Positions 24,701-34,453 are shown, counted from the stretch's first letter. The stretch: DNA of 64,000 nt from Salinispirillum sp049115955 (GCA_049115955.1 JAGDZJ010000019.1:1-64000), one strand, 5' to 3'. Notes: generated from the letters alone by a model not told the origin. Numbers and translations are program-made.

Positions 24701-25858
24701 TTAACTGAAGATACCGATGAAAAACAACTTGATGAAGTCCCACATACGCTTAAAGAAACCGCCTCGCTCGACATCTTGCAGCGCAATCAAGTCGTGCACG
24801 GCCAACACTTGCTCACCCTGCACAACGCGCAGTTCACCCAAAACCTGTCCGGTCCTTATAGGCGCTTCTAATTGGGTATCGACTTCTAAAATGGTGCGAA
24901 CAGTGCCTGACGATCCCTTTGGAATGGTCACGTAGAGATCTTCGACTAAGCCCAATGCAACTTGGTCCGCTGAACCACCCCAGATTCTGGCATCGTGCAG
25001 ATTGGATACTGCGTCGAACAATTTGTTGGTCTCGAAGTAACGGAAACCATAAGACAACAGTTTCTGTGTTTCTTGAATACGCGCCTGATTGCTGCTGGTA
25101 CCCATAACAACGGTGATGAGTCGCATACCGCCATCAACCGCCGACGCCACGAGGCAATAACCAGCTTCGTCGGTGTGGCCTGTTTTTAATCCATCGACCA
25201 AGGGGTTCTGCCAAAGCAACGTGTTGCGGTTAGGCTGGGTAATACCGGAGAAGGTAAATTCGCGCTCGCTGTACCAGGCATAATATTGCGGATGATCCAG
25301 CACTTTGTGCGTCGACAACAGAGCCATGTCACGCGCTGTTGAATAGTGATTCGGGGCAGGCAAGCCGGTTGAATTGACGAAATTGGTGTTGGTCAGACCC
25401 AAGCGCTGAGCGTACTGATTCATTACCGCAGCGAAGTTGTCTTCTGTACCCGCCAAGTGCTCTGCCATGGCAATGGAGGCATCGTTACCCGACTGAATAA
25501 CAATACCGCGCATCAGGTCTTCTACCCGTACATCTGTATCCACCAAAACGAACGTCTTGGAACCACCGGTACGCCAAGCCTTTTCACTGATACGTACTTG
25601 GTCATCAAGCTGCAAGCGACCTGCGGCTAGCTCTGTCTCGGCGATATAGGCCGTCATCATCTTGGTCAAACTTGCGGGTGGCAACCGTTGATCGGCGTTA
25701 TGTTCGACCAACACCGCGCCGCTGTTGGCGTCTATCATGATGTAAGAACTGGCAGCTACCATTGGTGGGGCTGGAACAATCAGCGTGTCCGCAAATACAA
25801 ATGCTGGTAACAACAGTGCGACGACAGACAATAAAGCTTTTTTTATCATGGGAGACAT
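24701..25858 (-). CDS. dacA: D-alanyl-D-alanine carboxypeptidase (PBP5/6 type)
   Basis: A low-molecular-weight penicillin-binding protein (385 residues) that trims the terminal D-Ala of peptidoglycan pentapeptides in the periplasm. The signal peptide is about residues 1-23. Active-site motifs are S63-L-T-K66, S123-G-N and K225-T-G. A C-terminal beta domain follows, and the last 18 or so residues form an amphipathic anchor ('FFKRMWDFIKLFFIGIF'). It is in the minus-strand wall cluster with rlpA, mltB, rodA and mrdA. Confidence 0.96.
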   Translation of the reverse strand: MSPMIKKALLSVVALLLPAFVFADTLIVPAPPMVAASSYIMIDANSGAVLVEHNADQRLPPASLTKMMTAYIAETELAAGRLQLDDQVRISEKAWRTGGSKTFVLVDTDVRVEDLMRGIVIQSGNDASIAMAEHLAGTEDNFAAVMNQYAQRLGLTNTNFVNSTGLPAPNHYSTARDMALLSTHKVLDHPQYYAWYSEREFTFSGITQPNRNTLLWQNPLVDGLKTGHTDEAGYCLVASAVDGGMRLITVVMGTSSNQARIQETQKLLSYGFRYFETNKLFDAVSNLHDARIWGGSADQVALGLVEDLYVTIPKGSSGTVRTILEVDTQLEAPIRTGQVLGELRVVQGEQVLAVHDLIALQDVERGGFFKRMWDFIKLFFIGIFS

Positions 25859-25946
25859 GCAGTTCCGTTAATTAAGAAGGACGATGAAAACTAATTTGCG
25901 CGCTATTTTAACAGCACAAGGCAATAATGCAGCTGTATTCCATGCA

Positions 25947-26771
25947 TTAACGGCGGAATAATAATGGCTTGTCGTTTCCTTTACTTTGCCAACTGCGCTG
26001 CAGCTCCTCTGCGCGCGCCATTTGCACCGGCCCCATACGCACGCGAAACACCCCTCCCTCTTCTTCAACGGCCGCCGTCTGTCCTAACTCGGCACTGACC
26101 TGCTGACTAAACTGTCGCGCCGTGCGCTCTTCACGAAAAGCACCAAATTGCAGCCAATAATGGGCAGGTGCCGCCGTTGCGGGCGCATGCTGACTGCGCG
26201 GCAAGGCTTCTACACGCACACGCGCCGTACCCTGATCAGCGAATCCCAAACGAACCGCTGCGGCATAGGATAAATCGATCAATCTATTGTCGTGGAACGG
26301 GCCTCTATCGTTGACGCGCACAATCACCTCACGCCCATTGCCTAAGTTGGTAACCCGCACATAGGTGGGTAACGGCAAACGGGTGTGTGCAGCCGATAGC
26401 TGATACATGTCGTACGTTTCGCCATTAGAGGTGGTATGACCATGAAATTTCTCACCGTACCAGGATGCAACGCCTTCAGCGCGATACCCTTCGGCGGATG
26501 CCATGACCTGATAGCGCACACCGCCTATGGTGTAGTCTGAATTACCGCCACGTGTTGGGGGTTCATAGATAGGCACCAAATCCTGTACTTGGTCGGCGGT
26601 AATGGTACGCGAAGGGGGTCTATCCTGTGCCATCGCGTAACGTCCACCAGCAGTATCACCGCCAACCCGAGCGGGGGCGGTGTCATCCAGCGCAGAATAC
26701 TGGCCTGCGCAGCCTGCCACCACAAACAGAAGTGCGGCAATACACGCCGCACTGAATGGCACTCGCATCAT
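25947..26771 (-). CDS. rlpA: RlpA septal-ring lytic transglycosylase (lipoprotein)
   Basis: A 274-residue outer-membrane lipoprotein. The lipobox VAGC gives a lipidated C21 after a 20-residue signal. A double-psi beta-barrel domain (about 95-185, with 'GVASWYGEKFHGHTTSNGE' and 'VIVRVNDRGPFHDNRLIDLS') is followed by a C-terminal SPOR domain ('YWLQFGAFREERTARQF'). In Pseudomonas RlpA cleaves naked glycan strands at the septum; the same activity is likely. Its ATG overlaps the mltB stop (26768-26771). Confidence 0.94.
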   Translation of the reverse strand: MMRVPFSAACIAALLFVVAGCAGQYSALDDTAPARVGGDTAGGRYAMAQDRPPSRTITADQVQDLVPIYEPPTRGGNSDYTIGGVRYQVMASAEGYRAEGVASWYGEKFHGHTTSNGETYDMYQLSAAHTRLPLPTYVRVTNLGNGREVIVRVNDRGPFHDNRLIDLSYAAAVRLGFADQGTARVRVEALPRSQHAPATAAPAHYWLQFGAFREERTARQFSQQVSAELGQTAAVEEEGGVFRVRMGPVQMARAEELQRSWQSKGNDKPLLFRR

Positions 26772-27736
26772 CTAAATTCCTGACTCAACTGGTAGACCGC
26801 CATCGCATAGCTCAGGCTTCTGTTATAACGACTGATTACGTAGAGATTATTAAAGCCGTACCAAAACTCCGCACCATGTTCCCCGTCCAGGCGAAAGGTT
26901 GAAGCCATGCGATCGTCTTCAATATCGTAAATAGGCTCCCAGCCCTTAGTCTGAGTATCCACAACCTTAGTATGCGGTTGCAATTGTGTATTGGCGACAA
27001 TGCTTTCGAAGTCGCTGCCGTTGACGCGGGCGCGCATCGCTACCGGGCCGCCGCGTTCCCAGCGGTGTGCAGCTAAATAATTAGCCACGCTGCCAATCGC
27101 ATCGACGGGATTATTCCAGATATCTCGCTTACCATCATTGCTGAAATCAATGGCATACGCCATGTAGCTGCTCGGCATAAACTGCGGCACACCCATGGCA
27201 CCAGCGTATGAACCTTTCAACAACAGTGGGTCTATCTCTTCCTCATGAGCGATACGAAACAGGGCTCGCAGTTCACGATAGAAATAGTCGTTGCGTCGAT
27301 TGTCACTAAACGCCAATGTGCCCAAGGCGTCGATGACACGGTCCCGCCCGGTTAAACGTCCGTAACGTGTTTCGATACCGATGATGGCGACTACGATCTT
27401 GGGGTCTACACCAAGCTCTGCCTCAACCCGCGCCAATGTCTCCGCATGCTCTGCCATAAACTCTTTGCCGCCGTTAATGGTCGATTCTGCGACAAAGAGG
27501 GGTCGATAATCACGATAAGTCGACGTTTGCTCGCGCGGCGCGGCAATGCTCGTCGTGGTCGATTCGAGGTAATTACCCTGACTGAGCCAATATCTGACTT
27601 TATCAGGATCCAATCCAAACTCCACCAGCTCTTCAACCAGTGTCTCGGCACGAGGATCACTGAGAAACCCGGTGCTGGCTTGCGCGTTAATGGTCAGCGG
27701 TACAATGCTGACTAGGCTCAAAATCCACTTGCGCAT
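26768..27736 (-). CDS. mltB: Lytic murein transglycosylase B
   Basis: A 322-residue periplasmic lytic transglycosylase of the SltB/MltB family. The signal peptide is about residues 1-20 and ends AQA with no lipobox, so the protein should be soluble, unlike E. coli MltB. The catalytic glutamate is in 'AIIGIETRYGRLTG'. 'GSYAGAMGVPQFMPSSY' and 'GSVANYLAAHRWERGG' are diagnostic. It lies between rodA and rlpA. Confidence 0.95.
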   Translation of the reverse strand: MRKWILSLVSIVPLTINAQASTGFLSDPRAETLVEELVEFGLDPDKVRYWLSQGNYLESTTTSIAAPREQTSTYRDYRPLFVAESTINGGKEFMAEHAETLARVEAELGVDPKIVVAIIGIETRYGRLTGRDRVIDALGTLAFSDNRRNDYFYRELRALFRIAHEEEIDPLLLKGSYAGAMGVPQFMPSSYMAYAIDFSNDGKRDIWNNPVDAIGSVANYLAAHRWERGGPVAMRARVNGSDFESIVANTQLQPHTKVVDTQTKGWEPIYDIEDDRMASTFRLDGEHGAEFWYGFNNLYVISRYNRSLSYAMAVYQLSQEFR

Positions 27737-27745
27737 ACTTACCTC

Positions 27746-28879
27746 TTATACGTTCTTATGAGTTGCGACCGACATAATGATGCCAAACCCAGTCATGAGG
27801 GTAACAATTGAGGTACCACCATAGCTGACTAGGGGTAATGGCACACCGACCACGGGCAAAATGCCAGAAACCATACCGACATTTACAAACACATAAATGA
27901 AGAACACCAAGGTTAAGCCGCCTGCGAGTAGGCGTCCGAAGGTATCTCGCCCTCCGATGGCAATCATCAAACACCGAGCAGATATCGCCAGATACAGGGC
28001 CAGAATCAGCAACATACCCATAAGGCCAAATTCTTCAGCCAACACCGCAACAATGAAATCGGTATTGCTCTCCGGCAAGAAATCGAGCTGTGACTGGGTA
28101 CCTTCCATAAACCCTTTACCGCTCCAACCTCCGGAGCCTATTGCGGTTTTCGACTGAATTATGTTCCAGCCCGCACCGAGGCGATCTTGCTCCGGATCAA
28201 ACATGGTGAGAATGCGCCGCTTCTGGTAATCACGTAAAACGAACAACCAGAGCAGAGGAAAAGACGCCGCTGCGCTCAACAAGCCCGCGATGATATACCA
28301 CCAGCTCATACCTGCGAGAAAGATTACAAACAAGCCACTGCTGATGATCAACAACGACGTACCCAAGTCTGGCTGCTGCAAAATCAACACCGTCGGTACG
28401 ATAATCAGTATCAGGGCAACGCATAGATGTTTGAATCGTGGCGGCAATTCATGGCGCGCCAAATACCACGCCACCATAATTGGCACCGCCAGCTTCATGA
28501 TTTCTGAAGGCTGAAAAGTGATGACACCGGGGATGCGCAGCCACCGCTGCGCCCCATTAACGGTTACGCCATAAAAGACAACGGTGACCAACAGCAACAA
28601 ACCACCCAGATAGGCGGCGCCACCCCAGCGCTGGATCGTCCGCGGGTCCAACTGAGCGATCAAAAATAAGGCGCTGTAGGCAACCAGAATACGGATGCCT
28701 TGGCGCTGCACGTATTCGGTATCGCCGCCACTGGCGCTGTATAGCACGACAAGGCCAGCAATCAACAATGCGGTAAGCATTACCAACAACGGCAGATCAA
28801 GGTGCAGGCGATAGGACAGCGCCCGCTGACTGCTCAAGTTCGCCGTCGGTAGCGTTCGAACATAACCTTTAATATTCAA
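27746..28879 (-). CDS. rodA: Peptidoglycan glycosyltransferase RodA
   Basis: A SEDS-family membrane glycosyltransferase, the elongasome partner of PBP2, with about 10 membrane segments. The start is read as TTG at 28879, with GAGGA 7 nt upstream, giving 377 residues (E. coli 370). It overlaps the end of mrdA by 11 bp. Conserved stretches are 'WLRIPGVITFQPSEIMKLA', 'QQPDLGTSLL', 'ESNTDFIVAVLAEEFGL' and 'GVPLPLVSYGGTSIVTLM'. It is distinct from ftsW at 61.1-62.3 kb. Confidence 0.95.
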   Translation of the reverse strand: MNIKGYVRTLPTANLSSQRALSYRLHLDLPLLVMLTALLIAGLVVLYSASGGDTEYVQRQGIRILVAYSALFLIAQLDPRTIQRWGGAAYLGGLLLLVTVVFYGVTVNGAQRWLRIPGVITFQPSEIMKLAVPIMVAWYLARHELPPRFKHLCVALILIIVPTVLILQQPDLGTSLLIISSGLFVIFLAGMSWWYIIAGLLSAAASFPLLWLFVLRDYQKRRILTMFDPEQDRLGAGWNIIQSKTAIGSGGWSGKGFMEGTQSQLDFLPESNTDFIVAVLAEEFGLMGMLLILALYLAISARCLMIAIGGRDTFGRLLAGGLTLVFFIYVFVNVGMVSGILPVVGVPLPLVSYGGTSIVTLMTGFGIIMSVATHKNV

Positions 28880-30746
28880 ACGCCAATTCCTCGTCTTTCG
28901 GCTGTGCCATATAATGATCAAATATCGTACGGGCTATTGGACCAGCAATACCACCACCACTGGCGCCATTCTCTACAATCACTGACACCGCAATTTGCGG
29001 ATCGTCAAAAGGCGCATACCCCATAAACCAAGCATGGTCACGTAAGCGCTCGGCTGTTTGTTCAGAATCGAACCCTTCGAAGTCCTCGATACTGAATACT
29101 TGCGCTGTACCCGTCTTGCCGACGATTTCATAGTCGATACCAACGGCCAATCGCCGTGCTGTACCACGTGGACCATGCACCACACGGCGCATGGAGTCGG
29201 CCATTTTTGCCCAGTGTTCCGGGTCATCTAACTCGATATTGGGCTGCACCTCTGGTAACGCGGCAAGCAACGCAGGATCAGAACTGTTCTTAAGTAAACG
29301 CGGTACGAACCACTCGCCTTCACGTGCCAGCACTGCGGTGGCAATACTCATCTGTAAGGGTGTGGTGAGAAAGAAACCTTGCCCTATACCGAGGTTGACC
29401 GTATCACCGGCGAACCACGGCATACCGTGCCGTTCGCGCTTCCATTCTCGGGTCGGATTCAAACCACGCGCTGGGTTGTGCACATCCGCCGCGGTGTTAC
29501 GCCCAAAGCCGAATGCATCCAAGGTTTCATGCAGCGCCTCTAACTGCGTGCGATACGCTAGATCGTAGAAGAAGGTGTTACTACTTTCCTCTATCGCCTG
29601 CACCATGCCTACCCGCGTACCATGACCGTCCCGGCGAGTACGCCAGGTCCAGTCGTAATAAAGTCGATCATCATTTGGCAAGCGGAACCAGCCGGGGTCA
29701 TTGATGGTGGCCTCCCAACTGGTGGTACCGGCTTGCAATCCAGCGATCCCTAAGAACGGCTTGATGGTAGACGCAGGCGCGTACTGTCCACGCGTTGCTC
29801 TGTCCAAGAAGGGTTTGTCGTAACTGTCGCGCAACAGCGCGTAGTCGGCGTTGCTGAAACCACGGACGAAAGAGTTTGCATCAAAGCTCGGACTACTGAC
29901 CATGGCGATAATTCCGCCCGTTTTTAGATCGATTGCGACTGCTGCACCCCGGCGCCCTTCAAAGGCGTCGAAAGCAACTTGCTGCAACTCAATATCTAAA
30001 TAGAGCTGAATATCGGCACCCGGTGTTGGCAATGTGCGTTCGAGCACTTGTAAAACCCGGCCTCGTGCGTTGATTTCTACTGTTTGTGAACCCGGCTGCC
30101 CCAGCAACGCTGATTCATAAAAACGCTCAACACCGGCCTTACCGATGTATTCCGTACCCGAGTACTGCGACTCATTCAGTACCCGCCGCTCTTCAATGTT
30201 GATACGCCCTACGTAACCCAAAGAGTGCGCAAACACATCACCGTACGGGTAATGCCGCATCAAACTGGCTTCTACCATGGCACCATCAAGGAAATAACGA
30301 TTGGCGGCGAGACGGGCAATTTCTTCTTCCGACAAACCTTCTTTCAACGGGACTGGAGAGAACGGGCGGCGTGAACGCGTTAACTGACGCCGAAAACGCT
30401 CAATATCGCCTTCTGACAACTCAACCAGTTCACCCAACTGAGCAAGCATGGCGTCTAAGTCGGTTACTCGCTCGCGCACGATGCTGAGGCGATGATTCGG
30501 CAAATTTTCCGCCAACAAACGACCATGGCTGTCGTAAATCAAGCCGCGATTGGGTGGCAAAGCCTGCAAAGCAATTCGGTTGTTGTTGGATCGAGCGACG
30601 TGAACGTCATGTTTGACCACTTGCAGATAAAACATGCGGCCTACCAAGATGCCGGACAAAACAGCAATAAAAGAAAAGGCCACCAGCATGCGCCGAAACA
30701 CCAACACCTGCTCTCGTGCATGATCTTTAAAGTGATGTCTCGTCAT
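28869..30746 (-). CDS. mrdA: Penicillin-binding protein 2 (elongation transpeptidase)
   Basis: A class B PBP that cross-links side-wall peptidoglycan with RodA. With the ATG at 30746 it has 625 residues (E. coli 633). A TTG at 30800 would add an 18-residue extension not seen in the family. There is one N-terminal membrane anchor ('MLVAFSFIAVLSGILVG'), a dimerisation domain, then transpeptidase motifs S326-T-I-K329, S388-S-N390 and K544-T-G. It is co-transcribed with rodA downstream; rlmH and rsfS lie upstream. Confidence 0.96.
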   Translation of the reverse strand: MTRHHFKDHAREQVLVFRRMLVAFSFIAVLSGILVGRMFYLQVVKHDVHVARSNNNRIALQALPPNRGLIYDSHGRLLAENLPNHRLSIVRERVTDLDAMLAQLGELVELSEGDIERFRRQLTRSRRPFSPVPLKEGLSEEEIARLAANRYFLDGAMVEASLMRHYPYGDVFAHSLGYVGRINIEERRVLNESQYSGTEYIGKAGVERFYESALLGQPGSQTVEINARGRVLQVLERTLPTPGADIQLYLDIELQQVAFDAFEGRRGAAVAIDLKTGGIIAMVSSPSFDANSFVRGFSNADYALLRDSYDKPFLDRATRGQYAPASTIKPFLGIAGLQAGTTSWEATINDPGWFRLPNDDRLYYDWTWRTRRDGHGTRVGMVQAIEESSNTFFYDLAYRTQLEALHETLDAFGFGRNTAADVHNPARGLNPTREWKRERHGMPWFAGDTVNLGIGQGFFLTTPLQMSIATAVLAREGEWFVPRLLKNSSDPALLAALPEVQPNIELDDPEHWAKMADSMRRVVHGPRGTARRLAVGIDYEIVGKTGTAQVFSIEDFEGFDSEQTAERLRDHAWFMGYAPFDDPQIAVSVIVENGASGGGIAGPIARTIFDHYMAQPKDEELAFEY

Positions 30747-30800
30747 ACCTTTATGCGATGCCCTATTGTATTGCCCATGACGGGCCAAGCGTTCAGCCAA

Positions 30801-31265
30801 TCATTTATGATACGGATGTCCCTGCTGAACAGTCCACCCACGGTACAACTGCTCGGCCAGCAGCACACGCACCAAAGGATGCGGCAGTGTTAAACGCGAC
30901 AACGACCAACGTTGTTGCGCGCGCTGCCGCAGTCGGTCGTCGACCCCATCAGGGCCGCCCACCACCAAGCTGACGTCGCGCCCTTCGCGTTGCCAAGCGG
31001 TCATTGATTCGGCCAGCTCTTCGGTCGACCAGTTTTTGCCGCTGATATCCAACAGCACAACATGGTCTTCACGTACGCTGCGCAACAAACGATCCGTTTC
31101 TTGCGCCACAACATCAAGGGTTTTTACATTTCGCGCCCGTTTGGCCAGCGGCAAATCAACCCATTCCGGAGCTAACTCGCGCGGTAACCGCTTAACGTAT
31201 TCATCCACGCCGGCCTGCACCCAAGCAGGCATTTTACCGGCGACAGAGTGAATGCGCAGTTTCAT
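30801..31265 (-). CDS. rlmH: 23S rRNA pseudouridine-1915 N3-methyltransferase
   Basis: A SPOUT methyltransferase (154 residues, the usual 155 or so) that methylates pseudouridine 1915 in helix 69 of assembled ribosomes. The trefoil-knot SAM site is 'SLVVGGPDGVDDRLR', and the C-terminal 'LPHPLVRVLLAEQLYRGW' (in parts) and 'GHPYHK' ending are diagnostic. The ATG overlaps the rsfS stop (31262-31265). Confidence 0.97.
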   Translation of the reverse strand: MKLRIHSVAGKMPAWVQAGVDEYVKRLPRELAPEWVDLPLAKRARNVKTLDVVAQETDRLLRSVREDHVVLLDISGKNWSTEELAESMTAWQREGRDVSLVVGGPDGVDDRLRQRAQQRWSLSRLTLPHPLVRVLLAEQLYRGWTVQQGHPYHK

Positions 31266-31624
31266 TCCGCAGTGTCGGCCGCCGCAGAACCGTCTTTAGG
31301 TGACGCGCCAGACCACAGCTGTTCAAGGTCATACAAGGCACGCGTTTCTGGCAGCATGACGTGCACCACTACATCACCGTAATCGATCAATACCCAATCA
31401 GACCCTGCTTCGCCTTCGCGGCCCAATGGCTCGACACCCAGCTTCGACATCTCGGTATCAACGTTGGCCACCAGCGCTTGCAGGTGACGCGTAGATGTAC
31501 CAGAAGCAACCAACATAATATCGGTGACACTGGTCTTATCCCGGACGTCGAGCGCAATAAGATTCTGTACTTTAACGTCTTCCAGCGCATTCGTGATGAC
31601 GGTTTGCATTTGTTCGCTGTTCAT
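31262..31624 (-). CDS. rsfS: Ribosomal silencing factor
   Basis: RsfS (120 residues) binds L14 on the 50S subunit and blocks joining with the 30S when nutrients are low. The core 'KTSVTDIMLVASGTSTRHLQ' (in parts) and 'GSDWVLIDYGDVVVHVM' are typical. A short acidic, Ala-rich tail follows. It is between nadD and rlmH in the conserved order. Confidence 0.96.
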   Translation of the reverse strand: MNSEQMQTVITNALEDVKVQNLIALDVRDKTSVTDIMLVASGTSTRHLQALVANVDTEMSKLGVEPLGREGEAGSDWVLIDYGDVVVHVMLPETRALYDLEQLWSGASPKDGSAAADTAE

Positions 31625-31630
31625 TCGGCC

Positions 31631-32281
31631 TCAGCTATTCTGATATAAGGAGTATTGCTGGATATATTTTACCACAGACTTCGGTACGGAGGAGTGCCTT
31701 GACGCTACTCCCGCCCTAATCTCTCGACTGGCGTCCGCCATAAGTGTACCGGATAGCAGACAAACGTGGCCGGAGGGTGAGTCTGCCAAGAGTTGATACT
31801 GCTGCATGGGCAGCCATTTATCCGCAAGAAAGTCGCTCAAAGCGTTCTCTGAGGGTAGCTCATAGCCCGGCCGTGGATACACCAGGAGATGACAGAAGGT
31901 GGTTAACTCGCGCCACCGCTGCCAACCAGACAGCCCCTGCAGGGAATCACCACCCATTAGGAACGCCAGCGGTTGTTGCGGCCCTAGTTCAGCGCGCAGT
32001 TCCGCTAGGGTATCGACCGTGTAGCGCGGCGACTGAGACTTCAACTCGCGATCATCAATGCGCGTTCGGCGAGCCAGTTCCGGCTCGGCGGCCAGCAACG
32101 CCGACAACATACCGAGGCGATGCTCTGCAGACGCTCCCGGACTTGATTTGTGCACCGGTAAATAACACGGCAACAGCAACAGCTCCGCTTCTGGCAACTG
32201 CTGCAGCGCGGCCTTCATAACACCCAAGTGCGCCAAGTGTGGCGGATCAAACGTACCGCCGTAAACGATGATTAATGACAA
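31631..32281 (-). CDS. nadD: Nicotinate-mononucleotide adenylyltransferase
   Basis: NadD makes deamido-NAD from nicotinate mononucleotide and ATP. The best start is TTG at 32281 (MSLIIVYGGTFDPPH; 216 residues, E. coli 213), 7 bp after the proA stop; the ATG at 32323 would extend into proA. Nucleotidyl-transferase motif 'GGTFDPPHLAHLG' and 'FLMGGDSLQGL' are clear. The late motif reads 'ADASREIR' where many members have an ISSTxIR-like sequence. nadC, another NAD gene, is at 40.0 kb but not linked. Confidence 0.92.
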   Translation of the reverse strand: MSLIIVYGGTFDPPHLAHLGVMKAALQQLPEAELLLLPCYLPVHKSSPGASAEHRLGMLSALLAAEPELARRTRIDDRELKSQSPRYTVDTLAELRAELGPQQPLAFLMGGDSLQGLSGWQRWRELTTFCHLLVYPRPGYELPSENALSDFLADKWLPMQQYQLLADSPSGHVCLLSGTLMADASREIRAGVASRHSSVPKSVVKYIQQYSLYQNS

Positions 32282-32288
32282 GGTGTTC

Positions 32289-33542
32289 TCACTGACGAAT
32301 GTGTCCGTCACCGAACACCACATATTTTTCGCTGGTTAAGCCCAACAGCCCAACCGGGCCACGCGCATGCAGTTTGTCGGTGGAAATGCCAATCTCTGCG
32401 CCTAAGCCGTACTCAAAACCGTCGGCAAAGCGAGTTGATGCATTGATGATGACCGAACTGGAATCGACCGCCGCCAAAAAGCGCCGCGCGAGTGTGTAGT
32501 TTTCCGTCACAATGGCATCGGTATGCTGCGAGCCGTAGTGGTTGATATGGGCGATGGCGGCTTCAGCATCGGCGACGATTTTGATCGACAAAATAGGTGC
32601 CAGATATTCTGTCTCCCAATCTTCTTCGGTCGCCGGCGAACAGGTAATGATAGCCTGCGTGGCCTCACAGCCGCGCAACTCAACACCTTTCTCGGCATAG
32701 GCTTCCGCGAGCGCTGGCAATACCGTGTTTGCGACATCGGCGTGCACCAACAAGGTCTCCATGGCATTACAGACGCCGTAGCGGTGAGTTTTGGCGTTCA
32801 TGGCAATGCGATGTGCTTTTTCTACATCGGCTTGCGCATCGATATAAACATGGCAGATACCGTCCAAATGCTTAATGACCGGCACCTTGGCATCTTTCGA
32901 TATGCGCTCGATCAAGCCTTTACCACCGCGCGGCACCAATACATCGACGTATTCAGGCATGGTGATCAACGCGCCAACAACGGCGCGGTCTGTGGTCTCG
33001 ATCACCTGCACGCCCTGCTCTGGCAGGCCTGCCGCCGCCAAACCCGCCTGCACACAACCGGCCAGCGCCTGATTGGAATGTATAGCCTCGCTACCGCCAC
33101 GCAAAATAGCAGCGTTACCTGATTTGAGACACAGGGCGGCAGCTTCAATGGTCACGTTGGGACGCGACTCGTAAATGATGCCGATCACGCCCAAAGGCAC
33201 CCGCATCTTACCGACTTGAATGCCGGAGGGCCGGTACTCCATACCGTTGATGGCGCCCACAGGGTCCTGCAGAGAGGCGACTTGGCGCAGCCCTTCTATC
33301 ATGCCTTCAATGCGCTCAGCATTGAGAGTCAGTCGATCCAACATCGCGTCGGTCAGACCTCGGTCTCGACCGGCGACTAAGTCTTTTTGGTTCTCTGCGA
33401 TGATGTGATCCTGCCCGTCACGCAGGGCCTGTGCAATACGGTCAAGCGCGGTGTTTTTTTGCTGCGCCGTAGCGGTCATCATAACCGTCGCTGCCGCTCT
33501 GGCTTGGCGGCCAACCTGCTCTACGTAGGCTTGAATATCCAT
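32289..33542 (-). CDS. proA: Gamma-glutamyl phosphate reductase
   Basis: ProA reduces gamma-glutamyl phosphate to glutamate semialdehyde with NADPH for proline synthesis. It has 417 residues starting at 33542, where GGGA lies 8 nt upstream. An earlier ATG at 33554 lacks a ribosome site. ALDH-fold motifs include 'IYESRPNVTIEAAALCLKSG' (in parts), 'GNAAILRGGSEA' and the catalytic cysteine in 'YGVCNAMETLLVH'. proB is not in the window. A MITE-like element lies upstream. Confidence 0.97.
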   Translation of the reverse strand: MDIQAYVEQVGRQARAAATVMMTATAQQKNTALDRIAQALRDGQDHIIAENQKDLVAGRDRGLTDAMLDRLTLNAERIEGMIEGLRQVASLQDPVGAINGMEYRPSGIQVGKMRVPLGVIGIIYESRPNVTIEAAALCLKSGNAAILRGGSEAIHSNQALAGCVQAGLAAAGLPEQGVQVIETTDRAVVGALITMPEYVDVLVPRGGKGLIERISKDAKVPVIKHLDGICHVYIDAQADVEKAHRIAMNAKTHRYGVCNAMETLLVHADVANTVLPALAEAYAEKGVELRGCEATQAIITCSPATEEDWETEYLAPILSIKIVADAEAAIAHINHYGSQHTDAIVTENYTLARRFLAAVDSSSVIINASTRFADGFEYGLGAEIGISTDKLHARGPVGLLGLTSEKYVVFGDGHIRQ

Positions 33543-33661
33543 GAACAATCCCATCAAAAAAGTCGTTATGCGCAGTATACACCGCCGCACGCTTGCCGAG
33601 CAGCCATCTCGTGTGAGGCAAATTCATTGCGATGAATTAAATTACCGTTACTAATATCTGC

Positions 33662-33860
33662 CCTAGGGAACGCTTAAAAACGTCGCGAGCGTAGCAATGG
33701 CAAGGCAAAACTCAACGAAAACGCGCAGTTTACTATGAGTAAATATTCGCTTCGCTCCCCCTCCGGGCCGACCTGTGGTCGTTCTGGCAAGCCAGTGAGC
33801 ATTTTGAGTTGAGTTTTAACGCAGTCAGTGCAAGCGCAGTAGTTTTTAGGCATTCCCTAA
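33662..33860 (+). mobile_element. MITE-like element with TAGGGAA...TAAAAAC terminal repeats
   Basis: The left end, TAGGGAACGCTTAAAAAC (33664 on), is mirrored by the right end (about 33843-33860) with two mismatches over 18 bp. An inner pair shares AAAACTCAAC. The roughly 200-bp unit has no ORF. It shares the exact 14-mer AAAAACGTCGCGAG (33676-33689) with the spacer of the 19-kb element, and CCCTAGGGAA with 38179-38188. Its right end contains the TAG stop of the Lon-N-domain gene. Confidence 0.6.
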
Positions 33861-34453
33861 GAGCGCATCCACTCATCTAAAACACTCCTCAACCCCGCTA
33901 ACCGCTGGCGCAAATCCAAGTCTGTTAACAGCGCTTGTTTCTGCACTTCCGACATCGGCAGCCAGCAACATAGGGTATTGAGCAGTCGCACAGGATCCAT
34001 GTCTTCCACGTCCTCTTCCGGCACTAGGCTGTCCAACAACGGGTGGGTCTTCAATTCAGCCATCACCGCCATCAGATCATCCAAGGGTTCGTCCAGTGCC
34101 AGCGGCTGAGTTTCAGCGCGGTGCGCTTTGCCCATCCATAAACCGTCTTCTTCCTGATGCGCCGTCTCGATCCACATTTCGGCCTGACCTTCAATGGTAA
34201 TGCCCAGTAGACCACCCGGAAGCTGTTCAAAATCGACGATTTGGCAATGACAACCCAAATCATGAAAAGTGGCTTGCCGACTGCCGGAGCGAATAACCTC
34301 TTGGCCTTCTTGCAGCAGCGTAATGATAAAGCCGGTTCCGTCACGGCTCGATTCCGACACCATGCGCAAGTAACGCGGTTCAAAAATACGGAGTGGTAGT
34401 CGACAGCCGGGAAACATCGGCTGGGACAGCGGAAATATGGGCAGAAAAGTCAC
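33857..34453 (-). CDS. Lon N-terminal-domain (LON substrate-binding) protein
   Basis: A 198-residue stand-alone LON domain lacking the AAA+ and protease parts of Lon. It begins 'FLPIFPLSQPMFPGCRLPLRIFEPRYL', the classic LON start (given in parts: PLFPLxxxxFPG, IFEPRY). The open frame runs 54 codons further upstream, but GTG at 34453 with GAGAG 7 nt before it starts exactly at the domain. The stop codon TAG is supplied by the inverted-repeat end of the element at 33662-33860, so the original C-terminus may have been slightly different. It is divergent from minC. The function of the family is unknown. Confidence 0.85.
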   Translation of the reverse strand: MTFLPIFPLSQPMFPGCRLPLRIFEPRYLRMVSESSRDGTGFIITLLQEGQEVIRSGSRQATFHDLGCHCQIVDFEQLPGGLLGITIEGQAEMWIETAHQEEDGLWMGKAHRAETQPLALDEPLDDLMAVMAELKTHPLLDSLVPEEDVEDMDPVRLLNTLCCWLPMSEVQKQALLTDLDLRQRLAGLRSVLDEWMRS

